A stretch of DNA of 24,240 nucleotides from DASVLX01 sp035552275 (GTDB lineage: Bacteria; Actinomycetota; Actinomycetes; Mycobacteriales; Pseudonocardiaceae): NCBI GenBank assembly GCA_035552275.1, contig DASZLR010000217.1, forward strand, positions 1-24,240, in the 5' to 3' direction. Shown here piece by piece: positions 1 through 7,243 of the stretch. Made by a program: the position numbers and the translations under genes. Position 1 is the first letter of the stretch. Each line of letters starts with the position of its first letter. A model generated the notes under the pieces. The model did not search any database and was not told the origin of the DNA. It was given only the letters and a program-made list of their open reading frames with translations.

Positions 1-1167
1 TTCCTGCACGTCTCCCTCGTCCCCTACCTCGCGCCCTCCGGCGAGCTGAAGACGAAACCGACCCAGCACTCGGTCGCGGCGCTGCGCAACATCGGCATCC
101 AACCGGACGCGATCGTGTGCCGGGCGGACCGGGAGATCCCGGCCGGTCTGAAGCGCAAGATCGCGCTGATGTGCGACGTGGAGAACGAGGCCGTGGTCGC
201 CGCGCCGGACGCGTCGTCCATTTACGACATTCCCAAGGTGCTGCATGCCGAGGGCCTGGATGCCTACGTGGTCCGCCGGCTGGGACTGCCGTTCCGGGAC
301 GTGGACTGGACGGTGTGGGGCGATCTGCTCGACCGGGTGCACAGCCCGTCCGAGACGGTGCGGGTCGCGGTGGTCGGCAAGTACGTCGACCTGCCCGACG
401 CCTACCTGTCGGTGACCGAGGCGCTGCGGGCCGGTGGCTTCGCGCACCGCGCTCGGGTCGAGGTCGTCTGGGTCGCCGCGGACACCTGCGAGACGCCGGC
501 CGGCGCGGCCCGGATGCTGTCCGGAGTGGACGGTGTGCTGGTGCCCGGGGGGTTCGGGGTGCGCGGCATCGAGGGCAAGATCGGCGCGATCCGCCATGCC
601 CACAGCCACGGGATCCCGACCCTGGGGCTGTGCCTGGGCCTGCAGTGCATGGTGATTTTCTTCGCGCGGGACGTGGCCGGACTGCCCGACGCCAACTCGG
701 CCGAGTTCGAGCCGGCGACCCACCATCCGGTGATCAGCACGATGGACGACCAGACCGATGTGATCGCCGGCGAGCGGGACATGGGCGGCACCATGCGACT
801 GGGCGCCTACCCGGCTGCGCTGCGGCCCGGCTCGGTGGTCGCCACGGCCTACGGCGCCGACGAGGTGTCCGAGCGGCACCGGCACCGCTACGAGGTCAAC
901 AACGCCTACCGGGACCAGTTGGCCGCCGCCGGACTGGTGTTCTCCGGCACCTCGCCGGACGGCCGGCTGGTCGAGTTCGTGGAGCTGCCGGCCGACCGAC
1001 ACCCGTTCTTCGTCGGCACCCAGGCGCATCCGGAGCTCAAGAGCCGCCCGACTCGGCCGCACCCGCTGTTCAGCGCGTTCGTTTCGGCGGCGGTGGACTA
1101 CCGGGCCGCCGAGCGGCTTCCGGTGGACCTGTCCGAAGCTCCAACCACCGTCGCCGCGCAGGTGTGA
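1..1167 (+). CDS. pyrG: CTP synthase (glutamine-hydrolysing), 5' end outside window
   Basis: CTP synthase makes CTP from UTP, ATP and glutamine-derived ammonia, the last step of pyrimidine nucleotide synthesis in the cytosol. The frame is open from base 1, so the N-terminal part of the synthetase domain lies outside the window; the visible part is 388 residues. It holds the end of the synthetase domain (from FLHVSLVPYLAPSGELKTKP) and the whole C-terminal class I glutamine amidotransferase domain. The nucleophile is Cys211 of the partial protein, in GLCLGLQC (codon 631-633), preceded by the oxyanion-hole segment VPGGFGVRG. The catalytic His and Glu are in QAHPELKSRP near the C-terminus. A NUDIX gene starts 5 bases after the stop, as next to pyrG in M. 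tuberculosis (established knowledge), so the two are probably cotranscribed. Nothing looks broken apart from the window edge. Confidence 0.97.
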   Translation, partial: FLHVSLVPYLAPSGELKTKPTQHSVAALRNIGIQPDAIVCRADREIPAGLKRKIALMCDVENEAVVAAPDASSIYDIPKVLHAEGLDAYVVRRLGLPFRDVDWTVWGDLLDRVHSPSETVRVAVVGKYVDLPDAYLSVTEALRAGGFAHRARVEVVWVAADTCETPAGAARMLSGVDGVLVPGGFGVRGIEGKIGAIRHAHSHGIPTLGLCLGLQCMVIFFARDVAGLPDANSAEFEPATHHPVISTMDDQTDVIAGERDMGGTMRLGAYPAALRPGSVVATAYGADEVSERHRHRYEVNNAYRDQLAAAGLVFSGTSPDGRLVEFVELPADRHPFFVGTQAHPELKSRPTRPHPLFSAFVSAAVDYRAAERLPVDLSEAPTTVAAQV

Positions 1168-1172
1168 CCCGA

Positions 1173-1823
1173 ATGGGTGATGAGCAGCGGCACCGGTTCC
1201 AGGTGGTGTCCAGCGTGGAGCTGTACCGCGGCCGGGTGGTCGCGCTGCGCGCCGACGAGGTGCTGATGCCCGGTGGCACCGTCGCCCGGCGCGAGGTGGT
1301 CGAGCACTACGGCGCGGTCGCGGTGGTGGCTCTCGATGACGCCGCTGAGACGCCTGAGACCGGCCCTCGGGTGATGTTGATCCACCAGTATCGGCATCCG
1401 CTGGGCCGGCGGTTGTGGGAGCTGCCGGCGGGGCTGTTGGACGTGCCGGGCGAGCCGCCGGCGGCCACCGCCGCCCGTGAGCTGGCCGAGGAGGCCGGGC
1501 TGGCCGCGCGGCAGTGGGACGTGCTGGTGGATGTCGCGGCCTCGCCCGGATTCACCGACGAGGTGGTGCGGGTGTTCCTGGCCCGCGGGCTGTCCGCGAT
1601 CGGCCGCGAGGTGCCCGACGGCGACGAGGAAACCGATCTGGTAGCGCGCTGGTTCGACTTCGCTGAGGCGGTGCGGATGGTGCTGGCCGGGGAGATCGTG
1701 AACGCCGCGACAGTGGCCGGCATCCTGGCGGCCGAAGCGGTGCGGTCCGGCGTCGCGGCTGTCACTCGATCGGCTGATGCGCCCTGGCCGGACCGGCCCT
1801 CCCGGTTCGCGGCCGGGATGTGA
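1173..1823 (+). CDS. NUDIX hydrolase, ADP-ribose pyrophosphatase type
   Basis: A 216-residue NUDIX hydrolase, probably splitting ADP-ribose into AMP and ribose 5-phosphate to clear a reactive NAD breakdown product. The NUDIX box spans Gly87 to Leu110: Gly87, then Glu94, seven residues, then REL at 102-104, EE at 106-107 and Gly109. Six residues rather than five separate the Gly from the first Glu; as I recall, the mycobacterial ADPRase Rv1700 has the same spacing. The preceding LWELPAG and the EHYGAVAVVAL strand fit the ADP-ribose branch. The ATG at 1173 was chosen because it lies 5 bases after the pyrG stop and an AGGTG sits just upstream; an upstream extension would only read pyrG out of frame. 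Substrate is inferred from family and neighbourhood, not shown. The stop codon is followed by a second in-frame TGA 12 bases later, created by a short tandem repeat. Confidence 0.93.
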   Translation: MGDEQRHRFQVVSSVELYRGRVVALRADEVLMPGGTVARREVVEHYGAVAVVALDDAAETPETGPRVMLIHQYRHPLGRRLWELPAGLLDVPGEPPAATAARELAEEAGLAARQWDVLVDVAASPGFTDEVVRVFLARGLSAIGREVPDGDEETDLVARWFDFAEAVRMVLAGEIVNAATVAGILAAEAVRSGVAAVTRSADAPWPDRPSRFAAGM

Positions 1824-1844
1824 TCGCGGGCCTGATCGCGGGCG
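1821..1844 (+). repeat. 12-bp tandem duplication covering a stop codon
   Basis: The block TGATCGCGGGCC (1821-1832) is followed at once by TGATCGCGGGCG (1833-1844), 11 of 12 bases identical. The first copy begins with the stop codon of the NUDIX gene and the second supplies another in-frame TGA, so the gene has tandem stops. This looks like a small slippage duplication; no function is needed. Confidence 0.8.
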
Positions 1845-2238
1845 CTACGAGCCCTTTTCGAACACCGACGAAATTGGAGCTTAACGAAATTAAGTTACTG
1901 ACTCGTAGGATTTTCTGGACCCACTTTTCATAAATTCTTGGTAACATCTGCCGCCTGTGCGGACCGTGTTCTCCCTGGTACTCGTCTGGTGGGAACGCCT
2001 CGATCGGGCTGCTCACCGCCGGTAGCAATGATGCTGGTCACCGGTGGTTGGCTACCGGAGATCACGATCAGTACAGTGGCAGAACCCTGGACGGGTGACA
2101 ACGGGTGGCTACCATGCCACAGCGGGCGTGGCCGTGCGGGAACTCGGGCGCGTCGAGCTACCCAGGCGGCAGATTCGGCCACCGCGTCGGCGTTGACGTG
2201 GGGTACCCGCGCGCCAGCTCAACAGTTCGTGGAGCGTC
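1824..2238 (+). promoter_or_regulatory. Long leader/promoter region of the conservon operon
   Basis: A 415-base stretch in which I see no convincing gene. Its first part (about 1856-1950) is much more AT-rich than anything around it and probably holds the promoter, though no clean -35/-10 pair stands out. It contains a short hairpin CTTAA-CGAAA-TTAAG (1880-1894). The second part is GC-rich again and structured: CCGGTAGC (2019-2026) is exactly inverted as GCTACCGG (2051-2058), with the perfect palindrome CACCGGTG (2039-2046) between them. A long 5' untranslated leader for cvnA is the simplest reading. A weak GGAG (2231-2234) precedes the GTG start. Confidence 0.45.
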
Positions 2239-4755
2239 GTGGAGAACAAACGCGGTTCGGACAAGCCCAGGTCGATCAAGCGGCAGGTCGCCGGCGTCGT
2301 GCTCATTCCGAGCGTGACGCTGCTCGTGATGTGGGTGGCGGTCTCCACCTACCTGTTGGTCGACGGCATCTCCTCGCGTCAGGTGCTCGGCGAGGTGCGG
2401 CAGGTGTCCATTCCGGCCGCGCAGGGCTTGGCCTCCGCGCAACAGGAACGCCAGCTGTCCATGGTGTTTCTGTCGGACAATTCGGGCAATTCGGACAGCT
2501 CGGTCGGCCCTAAGTTGCTCGCCCAGCAGCGGCAGACCGACCAGGGACTGTCCGCGCTGCAGACCCAGGCCGACGCCATCTCCTCGACCGGCCCGGCGTC
2601 GGTGGTCGACGCCTTCGACACCCTCTCCGCCGACATCAACCTGCTGCCCAAGATCCGCGGCGCGGTCACCGCGCGCACGATTAGCGCGACCGACGTCTAC
2701 GACTACTACAACAACCTCCAGGACGCGGCGATCGCGATGTTCGACGCGCAGGCTCGGGCGGTGCCGGACGCGGCCGCGGGGCAGGACGGGCTGACCGTGG
2801 TCAGCCTGTTCCGGGCCAGCGACCTGATGTCCCGGGCCAGCTCGGTGATCTCCGGCGCGTTCTCGTCCGGCGCCCTCGGCGATGCCGACTACCTGCGGTT
2901 CGTCAACCTCGTCGGCGCCTACCACGCGCAGCTCACCCAGGTCGCGCCGATCCTCAAGCCGGACGTGCGAACCGCCTACCGCCAGCTGACCGGCACTTCC
3001 GGCTGGAACCAGTTGGTCGCGGCGGAGAACGCGCTGATCACCGCCGGCCCGTGGACCCACGGCGTGCCGGCCGGCCTGTCGATCGACGCCGCCGGCTGGC
3101 GGACGCTGACCGGTCAGGTGGACGGCTCGCTGGCGGGCATGACGGTCAGCCAGGCCAACGAGTCGGCCAGCCAGGCGCTGTCGGATGGCAACACCCGGCT
3201 GCTCGGCGTGGTGATCGGCAGCGTGGTCGCGCTGTTGACCGCGATCGCGGCGATCATCGTGGCGTTGCGGGTGTCCCGCTCGCTGGTCGACCGCTCGCTG
3301 GTCGCCCGACTGGCCCGGCTGCGTCAGGACGCACTGGATCTGGCGCACGAACGGTTGCCCGGCCTGGTGAGCCGGTTGAGCGCCGGCGAGTCGGTCGACG
3401 TGCGGGAGGAACTGCCCGAACTGGACTACGGCCGGGACGAGATCGGGGAACTGGCCTCGGCGTTCAACGCGGCCCAGCAGACCGCGATCGGCGCGGCGGT
3501 CAAGGAGGCGCAGACCCGCAACGGCGTGCACAACGTGTTCCTCGGCATCGCCCACCGCAGCCAGGCCCTGGTGCACCGCCAGCTCAAGCTGCTGGACACC
3601 ATGGAGGGCCAGGAGGAGTCCGCCGACCAGTTGGAGCGACTGTTCCAGCTCGATCACCTGGCGACCAGGGCCCGGCGCAACGCCGAGAACCTGATCATCC
3701 TTTCGGGTGAGAAGCCGGGACGTCGGTGGCGACGGCCGGTCGCGCTGTTGGACGTGCTGCGCGCGGCCATCTCGGAAACCGAGCAGTATTCCCGGGTCAA
3801 GCTCAAGCAGGTGCCGGAGATGTCGGTCGTCGGCGCCGCCGTCGCGGACACCATTCACCTGATCGCCGAGCTGGTCGACAACGCCACCTCGTTCTCGCCG
3901 CCGCGCTCGCCGGCACACGTCACCAGCATGCTGGTCAACCAGGGCGCGGTGGTCGAGATCGAGGACCAGGGCCTGGGCATGAGCGACGACGACCGGCAGC
4001 GGGCCAACGCGATGATGCGCAACCCGCCCGAGTTCGACACCATGGCGCTGAAAGCCGATTCCCGGTTCGGGTTCTTCGTGATCGCCCGGCTCGCCGCGCG
4101 GCTGGGCATCCGGGTGCAGTTCCGCGATTCACCCGGCGGTGGCACCCGCGCGGTGGTGCTGATCCCGTCCACGATTCTCGCCGAACCGGGCGCACAGCCG
4201 GAACTGGCCGAAACGGCGGTCGAGCGCACCATCGAATTCCCCGCCCTGGAAGCGGAAACGGCCGACCGGGACCTGGTGCGGCTGTCGCTGCGGGTCGGCG
4301 CCCGCCGGGAACCGCCCGCTGTCGAACAACTCTCGGTGCCTAACCCAGCGCCCGAGCCCGAGCCCAGCCCGGAACCCAAGCCGGCGGCTGAGCCCGAACC
4401 CAAGCCGATGACGGACGCCGGGCTGCCCCGCCGGCTGCCGCAGCGCCGGCCACAGCAGAACCTGGTGCGGCAGTTGCGGGACGACGACCCGCCGGCCGCC
4501 CCGACGACCAACGGATTGCCGAAGACCAACGGATCGCCGGTGGCCAACGGAACGAACGGCTCGAACGGGTCCGCCGCGCCACAGTCCACTGAGGACCCTG
4601 TTGACGCCGCCGAGATCGCCGGCGGCCGGTCCGCCGAGCAGATCCGCGACGCGATGGCGGCCTTCCAGCGCGGCTCCATCGAGGGACGGCAGGCCGGCGA
4701 CGCTGGGGACTCGGCGCAGTCAGGAACGACTCCGACGAAGAAATCAGGTCAGTGA
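2239..4755 (+). CDS. cvnA: Conservon sensor protein CvnA (nitrate-sensor-type histidine-kinase-like ATPase)
   Basis: An 838-residue membrane sensor, first gene of a conservon (cvnABCD), a signalling cassette known from Streptomyces and relatives in which a kinase-like protein works with a small GTPase. An N-terminal membrane helix (about 17-42) is followed by a helical extracellular region of about 280 residues resembling the nitrate/nitrite-sensing domain, a second helix (about 322-345) and a HAMP-like linker. The GHKL ATPase domain comes next, with N-box LIAELVDNATSF (about 540-551), G1 box DQGLG at 576-580 and a later FGFFVIARLAARLGI segment. The dimerisation helix has no classical HisKA H-box, though a His sits in LFQLDHLATR; this is usual for CvnA. 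The C-terminal tail (from about 700) is disordered, with Pro-Glu repeats then Asn-Gly-rich repeats. The start is GTG 2239 after a weak GGAG. The ligand is unknown. The stop overlaps the next start (TGATG). Confidence 0.93.
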   Translation: MENKRGSDKPRSIKRQVAGVVLIPSVTLLVMWVAVSTYLLVDGISSRQVLGEVRQVSIPAAQGLASAQQERQLSMVFLSDNSGNSDSSVGPKLLAQQRQTDQGLSALQTQADAISSTGPASVVDAFDTLSADINLLPKIRGAVTARTISATDVYDYYNNLQDAAIAMFDAQARAVPDAAAGQDGLTVVSLFRASDLMSRASSVISGAFSSGALGDADYLRFVNLVGAYHAQLTQVAPILKPDVRTAYRQLTGTSGWNQLVAAENALITAGPWTHGVPAGLSIDAAGWRTLTGQVDGSLAGMTVSQANESASQALSDGNTRLLGVVIGSVVALLTAIAAIIVALRVSRSLVDRSLVARLARLRQDALDLAHERLPGLVSRLSAGESVDVREELPELDYGRDEIGELASAFNAAQQTAIGAAVKEAQTRNGVHNVFLGIAHRSQALVHRQLKLLDTMEGQEESADQLERLFQLDHLATRARRNAENLIILSGEKPGRRWRRPVALLDVLRAAISETEQYSRVKLKQVPEMSVVGAAVADTIHLIAELVDNATSFSPPRSPAHVTSMLVNQGAVVEIEDQGLGMSDDDRQRANAMMRNPPEFDTMALKADSRFGFFVIARLAARLGIRVQFRDSPGGGTRAVVLIPSTILAEPGAQPELAETAVERTIEFPALEAETADRDLVRLSLRVGARREPPAVEQLSVPNPAPEPEPSPEPKPAAEPEPKPMTDAGLPRRLPQRRPQQNLVRQLRDDDPPAAPTTNGLPKTNGSPVANGTNGSNGSAAPQSTEDPVDAAEIAGGRSAEQIRDAMAAFQRGSIEGRQAGDAGDSAQSGTTPTKKSGQ

Positions 4756-5198
4756 TGAACGACACGGTCCCTGCTGACGCCGACCTGGACTGGCTGCTGG
4801 AGAGCCTGACCGAACGGGTGGTCGGCGCCCAGCACGCGGTGGTGCTGTCGGCGGACGGGTTGCTCATCGGGCGGTCCAGCGGCCTGTCGAAAGATGACTC
4901 GGACCAGTTGGCCGCGATGGCCTCGGCGTTCCAGAGCCTGGCCCGGGGCACCGGCCGGCATTTCGGCGGCGGCGCGGTGCGGCAGACAATTGTCGAGATG
5001 GAGCACGCCTTCCTGTTCGTCACCGCCGCCGGCCAGGGCGCGTGCCTGGCGGTGCTGGCCGAGGAGAGCGCCGACATGGGCATGATCGCCTACGAGATGA
5101 ACCTCATGGTGAAGCGGGTCGGGCTGTACCTGAGCTCCGCGCCCAGGATCGAGACGGTGGCCGTCGGGGATGGCACGCCGGGGCACGCCGATGGCTGA
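4755..5198 (+). CDS. cvnB: Roadblock/LC7-domain protein CvnB
   Basis: A 147-residue protein made almost entirely of one roadblock/LC7 domain, the fold that binds or regulates small GTPases (here probably CvnD). Typical family features are DLDWLLESLTERV at the start, the strand AVVLSADGLLIGRSSGL, the central SDQLAAMASAFQSLARG helix and the strand FLFVTAAGQGACLAVLA. The ATG at 4755 overlaps the cvnA stop as TGATG and has AGG 6 bases upstream. The GTG at 4752, which gives a 4-base overlap, is an equally plausible start one codon earlier. Coupled translation with cvnA is likely. It is soluble, with no signal peptide or membrane segment. Confidence 0.95.
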   Translation: MNDTVPADADLDWLLESLTERVVGAQHAVVLSADGLLIGRSSGLSKDDSDQLAAMASAFQSLARGTGRHFGGGAVRQTIVEMEHAFLFVTAAGQGACLAVLAEESADMGMIAYEMNLMVKRVGLYLSSAPRIETVAVGDGTPGHADG

Positions 5199-5562
5199 CC
5201 TCGGCTCGGAGTGGGTTGACGACGCGGCCGGACCGCTGGTCCGGCCGTACACGCTGACCGGCGGCCGCACCCGGCCGATGCACAGCCGGTTGGACGTGGC
5301 GACCCAGGTGGTGGCGGCCGAATCCGGCCTCGACCCGATGGAGCTCGGCCCGGAGCACCGCAAGATCATCACGCTGTGCCACCACCCGCTGTCGGTGGCC
5401 GAAGTCGCCTCGTACACCAGGGTTCCGCTCGGGGTGGCGCGAGTGCTGTTGGACGACCTGATCAACCGCGGGGACATCGTGGTGGGCACTCCGACCCGGC
5501 ACGAGGGCGGACCGGACCGAGATCTGTTGCAGGCGATTCTCGATGGCATCAGGGCGATCTAG
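5191..5562 (+). CDS. cvnC: DUF742 protein CvnC
   Basis: A 123-residue DUF742 protein, the third element of the conservon. It opens with the family signature WVDDAAGPLVRPYTLTGGRT. A winged-helix-like C-terminal half follows: the segment around HRKIITLCHHPLSVAEVASY, then LGVARVLLDDLINRGDIVVG. By fold it looks like a DNA-binding-type helix-turn-helix reused for protein interaction; its precise task in conservons is not settled. ATG 5191 was chosen because the family starts close to the WVDDEAGPLVRPY motif and it overlaps the cvnB stop by 8 bases; an ATG at 5170 would add seven residues. The stop is 19 bases before the cvnD start. Confidence 0.94.
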   Translation: MADLGSEWVDDAAGPLVRPYTLTGGRTRPMHSRLDVATQVVAAESGLDPMELGPEHRKIITLCHHPLSVAEVASYTRVPLGVARVLLDDLINRGDIVVGTPTRHEGGPDRDLLQAILDGIRAI

Positions 5563-5581
5563 CCCAGGGAGGGCGTGGGAC

Positions 5582-6145
5582 GTGGTTCCCGAGTCGGTGA
5601 AGGTCGTGGTGGCCGGCGGTTTCGGCGCCGGCAAGACCACGCTGGTCGGATCGGTGAGCGAGATTGCGCCGATGACCACCGAGGAACTGCTGACCTCGGC
5701 CAGCGTCGGCGTCGACGATCTGGCCGGCGTCGAGCGCAAGACCACCACCACGGTGGCGATGGACTTCGGCCGGATCACCATCAACCAGCAGATCGTGCTG
5801 TATCTGTTCGGCACGCCGGGCCAGGACCGGTTCTGGTTCATGTGGAACGAGCTGGCGCAGGGCGCGCTCGGCGCGATCGTGTTGGTCGACACCCGACGCC
5901 TGGAGGCGAGTTTCGCCTCGATCGACTTCTTCGAGCGCCGCGGCATGCCGTTCGTCATCGCGGTGAACTGTTTCGACGGCGGATGCCAGCACAGCGTGGC
6001 CGAAATCCGCCAGGCGCTGGCCGTGGCCGACGAAGTGCCGTTCATCCTGTGCGACGCGCGCAGCCGCGAATCGGCCAAGCTGGCGCTGATCAAGTTGTTG
6101 CAGCATGCCATGTCCCGGCTGCCCCCCGCTCCGGTGCTCGCCTGA
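5582..6145 (+). CDS. cvnD: Conservon small GTPase CvnD (MglA/Ras-like ATP/GTP-binding protein)
   Basis: A 187-residue GTPase, the output switch of the conservon. The P-loop is GGFGAGKTT near the N-terminus, the switch I region holds the Thr run TTTTVAMDFG, and the Walker B/switch II motif is LYLFGTPGQDRFWFMW. The base-recognition motif is AVNCFDG (NxFD) instead of NKxD, which is usual in this family. The GTG at 5582 was chosen because AGGGAGGG (5566-5573) lies 8 bases upstream and the protein then starts just before VKVVVAGG, as in relatives. An ATG at 5543 would add 13 residues inside cvnC. CvnB (roadblock) and CvnA are its likely regulators. No cytochrome P450 (cvnE) follows, unlike some Streptomyces conservons. 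Confidence 0.95.
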   Translation: MVPESVKVVVAGGFGAGKTTLVGSVSEIAPMTTEELLTSASVGVDDLAGVERKTTTTVAMDFGRITINQQIVLYLFGTPGQDRFWFMWNELAQGALGAIVLVDTRRLEASFASIDFFERRGMPFVIAVNCFDGGCQHSVAEIRQALAVADEVPFILCDARSRESAKLALIKLLQHAMSRLPPAPVLA

Positions 6146-6231
6146 GTCACGGCTACCGAGCGCGGCAAAGAGGCCATGAGCTTCGCCCGATTGGGGGTAT
6201 GGGAGGACGGCCGGCTCCGTAATCTCCGATG

Positions 6232-6255
6232 AATATCCGTACGTATACGGATGTT
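6232..6255 (+). promoter_or_regulatory. Operator-like inverted repeat upstream of the Imm1 operon
   Basis: ATCCGTA (6235-6241) and its exact inverse TACGGAT (6246-6252) flank a 4-base spacer CGTA. The symmetry extends to 6232-6255 with one mismatched pair (AA on the left, TT on the right). It lies 69 bases before the start at 6324 and is AT-richer than its surroundings. There is no T-run after it, so a dimeric repressor or activator site is more likely than a terminator. No regulator gene is adjacent except cvnD upstream, so the binding protein is unknown. Confidence 0.5.
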
Positions 6256-6323
6256 TCGCCGCCACCCGCACCGGATTGTGTACAGCGACGACTGCTGGCG
6301 CTGCCGAGTAGGGAGGAACCCTG

Positions 6324-6674
6324 GTGCGCGCGACGACGCTCGACCGGTGGATCGACCGCGATGCACACGCGGGCACGGTCCAGGACCCAGAGGTTCGGGA
6401 TCGTGCCGGGCTGCCGTGGGACCGGGTTTCACCGCCGTCGCGCTGGCACCGTTGCTCGGCCTGGACGATCGAGTTGTGGTGGACGGCGCCTGAGGGCCGT
6501 CGTTCGCTGTGGCCGGATGGCGCGCGGCTGCGCTGCGCCTGCGGTGGTGTGCAGAACGCGCATCTCGGCTCGCGGTGGATCGGCCGCAACAGTCGCCGCG
6601 TCGAGGGGGCGCGGCGACTGCCACCGGCGCTGGTGAGCTCGCCGATCCGCCGTGTCGCGCGGGCTTGGAGCTGA
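6324..6674 (+). CDS. Unrecognised small Trp/Arg-rich protein, first gene of a two-gene operon
   Basis: A 116-residue product I do not recognise. The call rests on a well-placed GGGAGGA (6311-6317, 6 bases before the GTG), third-position GC of about 80 per cent by my count, and a stop only 2 bases before the next start. The protein has nine tryptophans (residues 9, 32, 41, 47, 52, 53, 63, 85, 115), many arginines, and three cysteines (44, 71, 73; a CAC triplet followed by GG). There is no signal peptide or membrane helix. A Trp-rich core followed by a basic C-terminal tail is visible. The next gene is Imm1-like, so this could be a partner or remnant of a toxin module, but no toxin motif is visible. 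Its third-position GC looks somewhat lower than in the flanking housekeeping genes. Confidence 0.6.
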   Translation: MRATTLDRWIDRDAHAGTVQDPEVRDRAGLPWDRVSPPSRWHRCSAWTIELWWTAPEGRRSLWPDGARLRCACGGVQNAHLGSRWIGRNSRRVEGARRLPPALVSSPIRRVARAWS

Positions 6675-6676
6675 TC

Positions 6677-7219
6677 ATGGTGAATGGGGATATGGCCAGG
6701 CAGCAGGCGGCGGCGCGATTCGTGGAGTGGTTCACCACGGCATCGCCGGAGCAGACCGGCGAGATCGTGCGCGAGGTGGTTGACCAGATCCGCGAGCGCC
6801 GGGACAGGCTGGGTTCGGGCGTGGTCGACACCGGCCACATTCCCGATGGCGTCGATCTGGTTCGCCGGCTGCGTACCCTCAACGGCGGCCGGACGCGAGT
6901 TCCGTGGATGTGGTCGCTGGTCGCCGGCGATTCATCGGATGACGGTCGAGTCGGCCTGATGGTGGGTGTCAACGGCGCGGTCGGCGCGCTGCACTGGGTC
7001 ACCCGGAGCGGGCAGGATTTGGTGCCGGTGGACGGGCGCAACAGCGAGCCGGTGTTGTATCGGCTGGCCGGCCTACACGAGTCGTACCTGCCGGCCGGCT
7101 CGGTGGTGCCGATCGACACGGTGTACGAGGTCGTCGCGGAATTCCTGCGGACCCGCCGGCTGCCGCGCTGCATCCGCTGGCGGGTGGCCGGCCGGATACC
7201 GCTGATCGACGCGAGCTGA
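6677..7219 (+). CDS. Imm1-family immunity-like protein
   Basis: A 180-residue soluble protein whose second half matches the Imm1 immunity family of actinobacterial polymorphic toxin systems. It has a strand pair around GLMVGVNGAVGALHW (93-107), then a YLPAGSVVPIDTVYEVVAEF stretch (137-156), then a short loop leading to CIRW (165-168). Imm1 proteins neutralise secreted toxins, often nucleic-acid deaminases or nucleases, by binding them (family knowledge). The N-terminal 60 residues are helical (FVEWFTTASPEQTGEIVREV). ATG 6677 has GGAG 6 bases upstream and lies 2 bases after the preceding stop; an upstream extension to 6509 would only overlap that gene. No recognisable toxin gene is next to it, so it may be an orphan immunity gene or pair with the unknown upstream protein. 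Family call by pattern, not by search. Confidence 0.75.
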   Translation: MVNGDMARQQAAARFVEWFTTASPEQTGEIVREVVDQIRERRDRLGSGVVDTGHIPDGVDLVRRLRTLNGGRTRVPWMWSLVAGDSSDDGRVGLMVGVNGAVGALHWVTRSGQDLVPVDGRNSEPVLYRLAGLHESYLPAGSVVPIDTVYEVVAEFLRTRRLPRCIRWRVAGRIPLIDAS

Positions 7220-7231
7220 GCTCACCCCCGT

Positions 7232-7237
7232 TATCCT
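7232..7237 (+). promoter_or_regulatory. -10 element of a probable leaderless promoter
   Basis: TATCCT (fits TANNNT) is followed by exactly six bases and then the GTG start of the deaminase gene at 7244, where no ribosome binding site is present. Transcription starting at the G of GTG would give a leaderless mRNA, common in actinobacteria. The same spacing is seen at lutA. No clear -35 box is visible. Confidence 0.5.
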
Positions 7238-7243
7238 CAACCG

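Noticed and set aside
117..1172. An N-terminal extension of the NUDIX frame across pyrG
   Set aside because: It is the +2 shadow of pyrG; the true NUDIX start is the ATG 5 bases after the pyrG stop.
1938..2513. A 191-codon plus-strand frame across the conservon leader and cvnA start
   Set aside because: It ends inside cvnA in another frame, has no ribosome binding site and no similarity that I recognise.
2158..3918. A 586-codon open frame on the minus strand opposite cvnA
   Set aside because: It is antisense to a clearly recognised sensor gene, is rich in Arg, His, Gln and Gly as expected of a GC-driven shadow frame, and has no recognisable domain.
5104..7173. A 689-codon minus-strand frame opposite the conservon and Imm1 genes
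   Set aside because: Composition dominated by Arg, Ser, Pro and Thr, with no domains; the plus-strand genes have motifs and ribosome binding sites.
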